This document shows positions 1 through 6,957 of a DNA stretch of 44,678 nt, in pieces (within the stretch, counting starts at the first letter, position 1; every line of letters starts with the position of its first letter). The stretch covers positions 1 through 44,678 of the forward strand of contig NZ_JAAATR010000016.1 in the NCBI RefSeq assembly GCF_009907385.1. The letters run 5' to 3'. This DNA comes from Atlantibacter hermannii. Its GTDB lineage: Bacteria > Pseudomonadota > Gammaproteobacteria > Enterobacterales > Enterobacteriaceae. The translations under genes were made by a program, and so were the position numbers. Under the pieces are notes generated by a model that saw nothing but the letters and a program-made list of their open reading frames with translations, did not search any database and had not been told where the DNA came from.

Positions 1-272
1 CCCTGATACATATAACCTTTTAATTCCATTTCTTTAATTATACCTTCCATATTTATTTTACCATCATGATAAAACAATAAAGAATAGTCGTTATTCAGTT
101 GCATAAGTCCAGTAAAATTAGTTCCGTTTTTTGCTATAGCAATGGTAGCAGCACCATCCGTACTTAAAAACGCACTAAATTCAAGATGGGATAACTCTGA
201 GATACAAATATCAGAGGTTTCATAACAAATCCCATCTAACTCGACTTTTTTGCTGTGAAATACTCCAGCGAT
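1..272 (-). CDS. possible partial gene running off the left edge
   Basis: One minus-strand frame is open from about 272 to the window edge, roughly 90 codons, and reads like protein (for example GLMQLNNDYSLLFYHDGK). It has no ATG, GTG or TTG before about codon 57. The natural coupled start is an ATG at 235-233, directly after the stop of the AAA+ gene, but it is in another frame that closes after 23 codons. Either the gene uses a rare start such as ATT at 230, or a one-base indel lies near its beginning in this copy. A CobT or VWA-type partner of the upstream ATPase would be expected here, but too little is visible to say. I do not recognise it. Confidence 0.35.
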   Translation of the reverse strand, partial: MAGVFHSKKVELDGICYETSDICISELSHLEFSAFLSTDGAATIAIAKNGTNFTGLMQLNNDYSLLFYHDGKINMEGIIKEMELKGYMYQ

Positions 273-1294
273 TTATCCTTGTCTTCGCCAAGAGAAAGAT
301 CTATAGCTTGAAGAACAAGATCGACCACATGTAAAGGTAAAGCAGAAGCAAAAGCTATTTTGAAAGTGTCAAGAAGACTAAAGGTTTTTAACGTCATCGA
401 CGTGCCAACCCAAGCTACTAATTGACGAATATCCATCACACTGTCTTCTGTACCAGAGTCATTTACTGCAATCGCTACTCTTACGAACTTCTCAATGACC
501 TGAAAAGGCAAAGAGCTATATCGTTTAGTAAGCACATTGGTTAAAGCAACTTTGTCGGGCTTCACCATTTCAACTATCAAGAACCGCTTTATAAAAGCTG
601 CATCTTGACGTTGAGAAGAAACGAACCGGCGAGCGCCTCCACTCATGTTTGTGTTTGCAGTACCAATAAATCGCGTGTAGCCATTAGCAGTTATAACCTC
701 ACCACCATTAGCACTGAGTGACCAGGGCTTACGTTCAATGGGCATGTGAAGTTTTGCTGCCGTATCAGGATCGATTTTGTCCACTTCATCCAGAAGAATG
801 AGGTGACCATTACGAAATCCCGTTACCAAATCGCTGTGTACAAAACCTGTATTACCACCATTAAGACTGCGCTCACCTTCAAGCTCATCAACTCGAATAT
901 TGCTGTTGATCTGCTTAATTGTCAGCGGCCAATTCATCATGTGGCTAATGTACATTACCATTTCAGTCTTGCCAGAACCGGACTCACCTTTAAGACACAC
1001 ACTTAAATCTATATCCGGACTGATAAGCAGTTTAACCACTTGTTCAAGTATTCGGGGATTTGGTATGTAGTCTTTGTTCAGCGGAGCTCGATACGAGGTT
1101 TTAGTTTTGAAAACAGGCACAGCCATCTTTGGATCCATTTCTGGAATACCAAAAAGGTCCTTTGCTAGAACTAAAAGATACTCACCTTTATCCACATAAT
1201 GTTTTAACTTTATAACATCCGGGGAAAGAAGAGCTTCTAATTTTTCATAAGCATCAGAAGATGTTTCATTTAACTTCATAGCGGCATTAGACAT
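236..1294 (-). CDS. CobS/MoxR-type AAA+ ATPase
   Basis: A 352-residue cytoplasmic AAA+ ATPase of the MoxR/CbbQ/CobS group. The Walker A motif GESGSGKT lies at about residues 103-110 and Walker B (LILLDEVD) at about 165-172. An arginine-rich segment near 220-240 (FIKRF) is a plausible sensor or arginine finger. Members of this group act as chaperone-like remodellers, often with a von Willebrand A partner encoded next door; real cobalt chelatase function is unlikely on a plasmid. A GGAG ribosome site lies 7 bases before the ATG at 1294. It is the most distal complete gene of a minus-strand operon starting near 3.7 kb. A Walker B plus K-T motif both intact suggests it is active. Its substrate is unknown. 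Confidence 0.8.
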   Translation of the reverse strand: MSNAAMKLNETSSDAYEKLEALLSPDVIKLKHYVDKGEYLLVLAKDLFGIPEMDPKMAVPVFKTKTSYRAPLNKDYIPNPRILEQVVKLLISPDIDLSVCLKGESGSGKTEMVMYISHMMNWPLTIKQINSNIRVDELEGERSLNGGNTGFVHSDLVTGFRNGHLILLDEVDKIDPDTAAKLHMPIERKPWSLSANGGEVITANGYTRFIGTANTNMSGGARRFVSSQRQDAAFIKRFLIVEMVKPDKVALTNVLTKRYSSLPFQVIEKFVRVAIAVNDSGTEDSVMDIRQLVAWVGTSMTLKTFSLLDTFKIAFASALPLHVVDLVLQAIDLSLGEDKDKSLEYFTAKKSS

Positions 1295-1326
1295 TTTTAA
1301 CTCCGGTAAAATGCAAACACCGCCCT

Positions 1327-1344
1327 CTGGCAGATGTTTGCCAG
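1327..1344. repeat. small inverted repeat between genes
   Basis: CTGGCA and TGCCAG pair around a 6-base loop, and outer AAAATGC/GCATTTT segments (1308-1350) can extend the stem. It sits between the 325-aa gene and the ATPase gene. There is no clear T run, so it may be an intra-operon processing or attenuation hairpin rather than a terminator. Confidence 0.3.
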
Positions 1345-1351
1345 TGGCATT

Positions 1352-2329
1352 TTATTTGAGATTCATTTGGCAAATAGTTGCCATCAGTTTCCTGATTTGA
1401 GGCACATTATAACCAAGATGATTTCCCACTATTTCAAAAGCTTCAGACATGATCCATTCAAAATGATTTTCGAATATTGGATTTATTTCTAACTTGCCAA
1501 AAGCGTTTCGTTTAGTTAACAGATCACATGAAACAAGCTCGTCAAACAACTCTAATGTGGATTTAAAAGCTTTTATGTAAACATCCATAATTTCCCTGTC
1601 AGTCCATTTAACAGCCAGTTTTTTTTCTGACATTAAATAATCCTGATCAAAGAAGATGTCCCAGCCCATATCGTCATTGCAATCATGCAAAATGATTTCA
1701 TCATCATTCCTGCATTCAGCTAATTTCGTGTTTTCACTAATCGAACGATGCGAATGATAATAGAGCCATGATTTTAATTCCGCTCTAAATTCACATGCAT
1801 CAAGTCCATGAGATAAACAAGTGTATTCAAATGATTTTGACATATACCACCGTGTTTCAGCTTCTAAAAGTGGATTCACTGTGATATTACCATTGTCATC
1901 TTTGAAGAATAACTTTCTCCTCAACACTAGTTCTTTAATGATTTCCAAAGACTCTTCCATAGCGGATAGAAAAACAACATACACATCCTCAGGGGTCCAT
2001 TCTATTACCAGACCACCCAAATCTGGGTTATATTCTTCAACCGAATATAGATAATCTGTTTCTGCTGCAAAATTAATTGTATGCAAAATCTGATTTTTAA
2101 GTAATTTGGATTTTTCATAAAGGTGATTTTCACGCCTTTCAGAATCATAATTTATCTCAGAAATGTTACTTTCATCTGATTTAAAGTTTAATCCGGACGT
2201 GTATGCATCATTTAAATGCTCTTTGGGTGAATCAACTATTTGCGTTATTTCATCTTCATCTATATCGAATATAGAAAAAAAACTAAGTTGATTACTACTT
2301 ATTGCAGTAGCCCTAAATTTTTGTTTCAT
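1352..2329 (-). CDS. unknown acidic protein with an internal duplication
   Basis: A 325-residue acidic, soluble protein that I do not recognise. It contains two related copies of an ~78-residue unit at about residues 108-185 and 239-316. Each has W-T near its start, an amphipathic helix ending E-L-V, the pattern (I/L)xxNP(L/I)xE, then W(Y/I)MS-x-(S/A)FE. The N-terminal 100 residues are low in hydrophobics and rich in S, D and E. The ATG at 2329 has a GGAG box 7 bases upstream. It is the third gene of the operon, between the OB-fold protein and the AAA+ ATPase, so a shared complex is possible. No signal peptide or membrane segment is seen. Confidence 0.65.
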   Translation of the reverse strand: MKQKFRATAISSNQLSFFSIFDIDEDEITQIVDSPKEHLNDAYTSGLNFKSDESNISEINYDSERRENHLYEKSKLLKNQILHTINFAAETDYLYSVEEYNPDLGGLVIEWTPEDVYVVFLSAMEESLEIIKELVLRRKLFFKDDNGNITVNPLLEAETRWYMSKSFEYTCLSHGLDACEFRAELKSWLYYHSHRSISENTKLAECRNDDEIILHDCNDDMGWDIFFDQDYLMSEKKLAVKWTDREIMDVYIKAFKSTLELFDELVSCDLLTKRNAFGKLEINPIFENHFEWIMSEAFEIVGNHLGYNVPQIRKLMATICQMNLK

Positions 2330-2342
2330 GGGGACTCCAAAA

Positions 2343-2369
2343 GGAGAAATCCCATGAAGGGATTTCTCC
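2343..2369 (-). terminator. strong intercistronic hairpin
   Basis: GGAGAAATCCC and GGGATTTCTCC form a perfect 11-bp stem around ATGAA. On the minus strand the hairpin is followed by CCTTTT and then by the ribosome site of the 325-aa gene. It lies downstream of the OB-fold gene, so it could be a partial terminator, an attenuator or an mRNA-processing site. The short T run argues against full termination. Confidence 0.45.
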
Positions 2370-2389
2370 CCTTTAGGGTGGGTTTAATG

Positions 2390-2767
2390 TCAGATCTGAT
2401 TAAAGCTACTTTGTCCAAAACCTTTTAGAGGTTTAGGTATGTGAGCCAACTTACTTGTTGCTACCACTCTCATGTAGTCAAGAGGATGTTCTCTCCCTTC
2501 AATCATAATAGTATCGACAACAATATAACCGGAGACCATCAACTCATCACCCTGATTTATACCAGTGAAACAGGTTGAATACATTTCAGGCGACACCTTG
2601 ATTTGAACTGAAAATTCTCTCTCAGTGATTTCACCATCAACTTCTGTCTTCATCCTATTTTTGAGCTTTATTAACAAACCTATACTCTGGTCAGTCATTT
2701 TTTTCTCCACAGCACTGATAACTATCCCGGACACTTTTACTTCATTGATATATTCAAGATATGACAT
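2390..2767 (-). CDS. small OB-fold, SSB-like protein
   Basis: A 125-residue protein whose pattern resembles single-stranded-DNA-binding OB folds. It starts with a strand containing VKVSGIV, followed by a charged strand and loop, FSVQIKV, then DELMVSGYIVV, and ends in a flexible hydrophilic tail. It lacks the long acidic tip usual in chromosomal SSB. It could bind single-stranded DNA, which would fit a position close to transfer helicase TrhI, but this is inference from pattern only. The ATG at 2767 follows a gene-free stretch of 57 bp from the upstream membrane-protein gene, so both are probably co-transcribed. Confidence 0.55.
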   Translation of the reverse strand: MSYLEYINEVKVSGIVISAVEKKMTDQSIGLLIKLKNRMKTEVDGEITEREFSVQIKVSPEMYSTCFTGINQGDELMVSGYIVVDTIMIEGREHPLDYMRVVATSKLAHIPKPLKGFGQSSFNQI

Positions 2768-2824
2768 TTTCCGCTCCTCGATTTGTTCAAAGAGAAGCCC
2801 CGTTAGGGTTCCCCCTTAACAGGA

Positions 2825-3697
2825 TTAAATAAATTTATTAGTTACATACATGAACGTGCAGACTACCAAACAGGCAATTCCGGCAATATGTAACCAATTT
2901 CTTGTTGGTTTAGTTGGTGCAATCGCTAAAGAGTTCTCCAACTTCTCTGTTACAAGACGTCGATTCTCTGCTTTAGCCGCATCATCTAAATATTGAGTTT
3001 CACGCTTAGCGAGAGTCTCAATTTTCGATTTTATTGCATGGTCCCATCCTTTAGTTTCAAAAACGCTTAACTCACTAAAGGTGTGCGTCATGAGATCTTC
3101 TGGGAAACCCAGTTTTTTCATTAACGGACGAATGGTATCATACATTTTTTCTACATTTTCGTAGTGGGCCTTTACTGCGACATCAAAACGCTTACGTAAA
3201 GTTAATTTTTCACGTTTGCAAATGATGTCCGAAACCCAATTTATTAACTGCTCATTTTTGAGTTCACTGGCTTTTTCAAGTGAGTAATCCAGATTATCCA
3301 CGTCAAGAAATGAATTTAATCCGTATTTTTCAAACTCCTCAACAAGATATTTATCCAGTTCAGTTAAGCTTTTAAAAAGTGGTACATCTGGGGAAGCTTT
3401 AAGAAGCTTATAAGCTCCTTCGAAATCAATTTTCTTGACCACGAGCTCCACAACATCCACATGATAATAGCTTGAATAAGCAGAAAGCTTTTCGGCCAAC
3501 AAAGACACAGGCTTAAGAGACTTAAGTTCAATGATATTTGGGCCGTCCTCATTCAAAATAACAATCAGTTCATTATCACGTTCTGTATATTTCATCAGAA
3601 CTTCTAAGAGCTGTTTGTTTAGCGCCTTATCCATCTCTGGAATAATTTCACTAAAGGTTTGATGAAGGGCTTTACTGCGAGCTTTATTTTTAGACAT
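2825..3697 (-). CDS. tail-anchored protein of unknown function
   Basis: A 290-residue protein that is mostly helical and charged, with one hydrophobic segment at the extreme C-terminus (about residues 268-287, containing GIACLVVCTFMYV). This suggests a cytoplasmic body held to the inner membrane by a tail anchor. The region around residues 165-255 (many E, K and R, no P) could form a coiled coil. The ATG at 3697 has an AGGTGA ribosome site upstream and a candidate promoter 104-133 bp upstream, so it is probably the first gene of the minus-strand operon running to the left edge. I do not recognise the family. Confidence 0.65.
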   Translation of the reverse strand: MSKNKARSKALHQTFSEIIPEMDKALNKQLLEVLMKYTERDNELIVILNEDGPNIIELKSLKPVSLLAEKLSAYSSYYHVDVVELVVKKIDFEGAYKLLKASPDVPLFKSLTELDKYLVEEFEKYGLNSFLDVDNLDYSLEKASELKNEQLINWVSDIICKREKLTLRKRFDVAVKAHYENVEKMYDTIRPLMKKLGFPEDLMTHTFSELSVFETKGWDHAIKSKIETLAKRETQYLDDAAKAENRRLVTEKLENSLAIAPTKPTRNWLHIAGIACLVVCTFMYVTNKFI

Positions 3698-3727
3698 TTG
3701 GGGTCACCTATATATAGTAAGAAGGAA

Positions 3728-3745
3728 GAAACAAATTTTTGTTTC
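3728..3745. promoter_or_regulatory. 18-bp inverted repeat, possible operator
   Basis: GAAACAAATTTTTGTTTC is a perfect 8-bp inverted repeat with a 2-base spacer. It lies in the leader of the left operon, between the candidate promoter and the first ATG. It could be an operator or an RNA hairpin. I did not see a second copy elsewhere in the window. Confidence 0.35.
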
Positions 3746-3800
3746 AACACGAAGGCAAAGCCTGTCATTCATCTCCCGTAAGCTATGAACCGCCTGATTT

Positions 3801-3830
3801 ATACTATCTGGCATTAGAAGTACGCAACAA
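3801..3830 (-). promoter_or_regulatory. candidate promoter of the left operon
   Basis: Read on the minus strand, TTGTTG and TAGTAT are separated by 18 bases, with AAAT following the second hexamer. The spacing and position upstream of the first gene fit a sigma-70 promoter. It rests on pattern alone. Confidence 0.35.
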
Positions 3831-3992
3831 AAATAGCCCCAGGAGGAGCTAAATTAGTTACGGTTTGGTAAATTCAGATTGCCTTTTGCAGGCATGGGAA
3901 GTGCACCAGCGACAAAGGTGACATTTTGCCGGTGGTGTCTTACAGCTTGTTTAAGCTGGCCGCTTTTCACGGCTAAATCAACGCTTAACGCG

Positions 3993-4003
3993 AAAGTAAC
4001 TTT
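3993..4003. repeat. AAAGTNACTTT site 1
   Basis: Exact copy with N=A, between genes, just beyond the 3' end of trhI. A degraded copy follows 4 bp later. Confidence 0.8.
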
Positions 4004-4091
4004 AAGCAAAGTTACTCAAATTTGGGAGCTGATATTTAAGCTCATTGTTTTTATACTATAGCTTTAAGCATAAGTAAATGCCCATATCGAA

Positions 4092-5876
4092 TTATTCTGT
4101 ATAAAGTGGAGAAATTCGAATATTAGCTGCTTCTTTTATCTTTTCTTCACTGCATTCTCTTAAAAAGAAAGAAGGATCACCATACCACATTACAAAAAGT
4201 TGCTTTTCTGCACGCGTAAATCCAACATAAAGCAAACGTCTTTCTTCTTCTATTGCCTCCTCCCCAACTGATCTTTTACTTGGTATCTGATCCGCATTAC
4301 AACTCATTATTATTACTTTATTCCACTCAAGACCCTTTGAACCATGCAAGGTTGATAGGACTACTTTCTCTGGGCTGTATTCCTCGTCCTTCTTCCTAGG
4401 GCCTAATGACATTGCAGCAGCACGATTTATCATATTCATCCAACCAGTCTTTTCTGCCCACTGTTTACAAGTGTCTAAAGCAATTTTTGTTAAGGTTGCT
4501 GTACCTTTATCACTCCTCATCTTGATTGACGACGATTCCATCCATTTCGTAAGGTTGGCGAAACGTTTTGCTATCTCAACTTTATCAGAACTTTCCTGGG
4601 TAAAGCGCACGAAGTTTGAATGTAATGTTTTTGTTTCGAGAGAACTGTCCTCCGGGATGGCAAGGTCGCCAAAAGTAACTTTTCTTCCTCTCATACTCAA
4701 TGCCACTTCATCCAAAACTGATTCCTGTTCTCCAAACAATGCCAATACTCTCTTCATTAAGCGAGGATCATTTGATTGTCGGAAAAAGGCCATAAGGCTT
4801 AACACATCGCTTGTTTCTTTTTCATCCCAGAATGATTTACCTCCGTAACGAATTACTGGCTGTTCGATCAAACTTTCTAGCTCATCCAAGTGAGCATTAT
4901 TGCGGCTTAGAATTGCCCATCCATGTGGATCCTGATTTATAAGGCTTAAAATACCCTGTATCTGTTCCTCCATATCTACATATGAACGAAAAGTGACCTT
5001 TCCCCCTCCCTTTTTTGCCGAGCGTAACTCTTTGGCATAACGGTAAACATTCTTTCCTATCAGTGCTCCGGCCACCTCTAAAATTTCAGGTTCACACCTA
5101 AAGCATGTGTTTAAGTAAAATATGTTAGGTCTGAAGTGTTTTTCAAACTGTTGAAATATTTTGACTCCTCCTGAGGATCTGAAGGAGTAGATGGCCTGAT
5201 CATCGTCTCCAACTATACTCGTATAGACTCCAGCTCTTGTATGCAATGCTATCCATGAGAATTGTATAGAGTCAGTATCCTGAACTTCGTCTACTATCAA
5301 ATGTGTCAAATCTAACGTGCGCATTTTTCCCGAATGCATTTGACCGACAACAAATTTTGAAAGAGCATTGAGGTCCGCCACATGGTCTTTCTGGCATAAC
5401 GCCTGATAGGTATTAAACAAATGGATCTGTTGTCTGTTATGCCGAACTGAAATCACATCCGTATCCATTTCTCTGCCGATAGCATCAATAACGAATTCAG
5501 CTTCAGCAAACTTCATCGTTACACCGGATTCTTTCAAAGCCCGGTGAATGACAGATCTCTGTGCTGGCCCTATCAACATCTTTCCCGGCCAGCGAATCAT
5601 GTCCAGTTGCTTCTTAACGAGTCCGTGAAAAGTATCCACCAGCACCCGGTCAAGATCCTTCTTGCTCAATCGCTTTTGTAACTTTGCTGCAAGTGCGTTT
5701 GTTGCAGCGCGAGTAAAGGTCACCATCCCGATTCTTGCATATGGATACTTTTTGAGAATCGATATAACCGCTTCTATCATGGTGAACGATTTGCCTGATC
5801 CAGGCGCTGCTATCACCATATTGTTTGCGCTAGCATTCTCGATAACAGGTCTTTGCTCTTCTGTTGGCTTACCCAT
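4092..5876 (-). CDS. trhI: UvrD-like transfer helicase TrhI
   Basis: A 594-residue superfamily 1 DNA helicase of the UvrD/PcrA type. Visible motifs in order: Walker A APGSGKS (about residues 24-30), MVTFTRAA (motif Ia), VDEVQDTD (motif II), GDDDQAIYSFR (motif III), STLHGSKGLEW (motif V) and LLYVGFTRAEK (motif VI). It is shorter than UvrD (about 720 residues), mainly from a reduced C-terminus. In R27 a gene of this type closes the Tra2 set as trhI and is separate from the relaxase-associated TraI helicase. It presumably unwinds DNA during transfer. The ATG at 5876 has a GAGG box. An AAAGTNACTTT site and a one-mismatch copy (4990-5000) lie in the coding region, encoding K-V-T-F. Confidence 0.85.
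   Translation of the reverse strand: MGKPTEEQRPVIENASANNMVIAAPGSGKSFTMIEAVISILKKYPYARIGMVTFTRAATNALAAKLQKRLSKKDLDRVLVDTFHGLVKKQLDMIRWPGKMLIGPAQRSVIHRALKESGVTMKFAEAEFVIDAIGREMDTDVISVRHNRQQIHLFNTYQALCQKDHVADLNALSKFVVGQMHSGKMRTLDLTHLIVDEVQDTDSIQFSWIALHTRAGVYTSIVGDDDQAIYSFRSSGGVKIFQQFEKHFRPNIFYLNTCFRCEPEILEVAGALIGKNVYRYAKELRSAKKGGGKVTFRSYVDMEEQIQGILSLINQDPHGWAILSRNNAHLDELESLIEQPVIRYGGKSFWDEKETSDVLSLMAFFRQSNDPRLMKRVLALFGEQESVLDEVALSMRGRKVTFGDLAIPEDSSLETKTLHSNFVRFTQESSDKVEIAKRFANLTKWMESSSIKMRSDKGTATLTKIALDTCKQWAEKTGWMNMINRAAAMSLGPRKKDEEYSPEKVVLSTLHGSKGLEWNKVIIMSCNADQIPSKRSVGEEAIEEERRLLYVGFTRAEKQLFVMWYGDPSFFLRECSEEKIKEAANIRISPLYTE
4672..4682. repeat. AAAGTNACTTT site 2
   Basis: Exact copy with N=A inside trhI, where it encodes K-V-T-F on the minus strand. 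The palindrome extends to 13 bp (4671-4683). Confidence 0.8.
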
Positions 5877-6055
5877 TTCAACCTCATTACTTCGTTTTAA
5901 TAATTATACATTTTTATAAAAGCGCTTTTCTTGTGTACTGCTGGTTCTACTGGAAATCACTTTTTTTCCTTTTTTATGCAATCAGGTTGTTTGTGAAACG
6001 CGTGACTATGGAATAATGGTTCCATCTCCAAAAGACATTACAAAAAGGGCTTTAA

Positions 6056-6928
6056 ATGAAACTTTTACGTTTAGTATCTCTGGTCTCTTCTGTCGTCATT
6101 GGTTTTTCCCTATCGGGTTGTGCCGGTGACACCGGCACTACGCCAGGCACCGCTCTGAATGCGTACAGTCACGGCCAGTACTGGCATGCTAATGCAAATG
6201 ATTCTGTCGCCAAGAATGCCTATTCGTTTGCTGGTTTCGACGTTAATTTTAAGGAGCAAGAGGTTACTCCTGGAGGGGATGCCGACAACTTTCTTTCTAA
6301 GTATCTCATCAATAGTTCGATGGGCTACGTAACAGGCGGTCTAAAAGGTTTTGGGATCATGAGCCTCAGCTCTTTGTACAGTTCTTCTGACGCCGAATAC
6401 ATCCAGGTCAATCAATACCTAGTGTTCGTCCCCAATCCAAAAAAATTGCCTTACAATGATGAAAGTTTGGTACGTGAGGGAGCTAAGTATGTTTTTGAGC
6501 ATACAAAAGCAACTCAGGCCTCATTTGGATACAACCCTGAAAAACAGAAAGCAGCTCTGGCCACATGTAAAATTGATATGGCAGTCGTCAATAAATGGAG
6601 TACCTGTGATCTGCCCTCTAAGCCTGATGCTGATGTTTTCCCTACAGATTCAATGTACAGCTTTCAGGCGATTCGCCCCGCAACAGGAACCGAAATTCCT
6701 GAGCTAAACCTTCCCGCTGGTGATTACGCTGTAATTCGTTATGTGTTCATCCCATTTAAAGGAAACGAAACAAGCGCTGATTTTTCGGGTATCATTTTCC
6801 GTTCTGATAGCCCAAATACAACAACTCCAGGGGGTGTTGCAGCCTCCATCAACGGAAAAGATTATTACCTCTTTACCGGTGAATACGGTAAAAAAGGCTT
6901 CCCAGAAAAAACATTGAAAGCCAAGTAA
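6056..6928 (+). CDS. predicted outer-membrane lipoprotein
   Basis: A 290-residue protein with a lipoprotein signal peptide. The lipobox is LSGC with Cys at residue 22, and position +2 is Ala, which favours sorting to the outer membrane. The mature part is rich in Y, S, G and N, without further membrane segments. It has a pair of Cys near residues 176 and 189 that could form a disulfide. It is the only plus-strand gene in this half of the window, divergent from trhI and convergent with trhN, and ends at a shared terminator. I do not recognise a family. A role at the cell surface (exclusion or mating contact) is a guess from location only. Confidence 0.65.
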   Translation: MKLLRLVSLVSSVVIGFSLSGCAGDTGTTPGTALNAYSHGQYWHANANDSVAKNAYSFAGFDVNFKEQEVTPGGDADNFLSKYLINSSMGYVTGGLKGFGIMSLSSLYSSSDAEYIQVNQYLVFVPNPKKLPYNDESLVREGAKYVFEHTKATQASFGYNPEKQKAALATCKIDMAVVNKWSTCDLPSKPDADVFPTDSMYSFQAIRPATGTEIPELNLPAGDYAVIRYVFIPFKGNETSADFSGIIFRSDSPNTTTPGGVAASINGKDYYLFTGEYGKKGFPEKTLKAK

Positions 6929-6930
6929 TT

Positions 6931-6957
6931 AAAAAAGGGGCCTAACGGCCCCTTCTT
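6931..6957. terminator. bidirectional terminator
   Basis: AAGGGGCC-TAAC-GGCCCCTT forms an 8-bp GC-rich stem, with an A run on the left and CTTCTT on the right. It lies between two convergent genes and can end both transcripts; the minus-strand T run is the better one. Confidence 0.8.

Larger units (their letters stand above)
3698..4091. other. gene-free stretch between trhI and the left operon
   Basis: This 394-bp stretch has no convincing gene. It holds a candidate minus-strand promoter, an 18-bp inverted repeat, one exact AAAGTNACTTT site (3993-4003) and a second half-matching copy (4008-4018, last two bases differ). A short plus-strand open frame at 3879-4061 lacks a ribosome site and is not credited. 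Confidence 0.6.

Noticed and set aside
543..553. AAAGCAACTTT in the AAA+ ATPase gene as a sixteenth site
   Set aside because: The core differs from GTNAC; without binding data it cannot be counted as an exact copy.
5651..5700. TTTGTAACTTT near the start of trhI as a further site
   Set aside because: Only one half-site matches.
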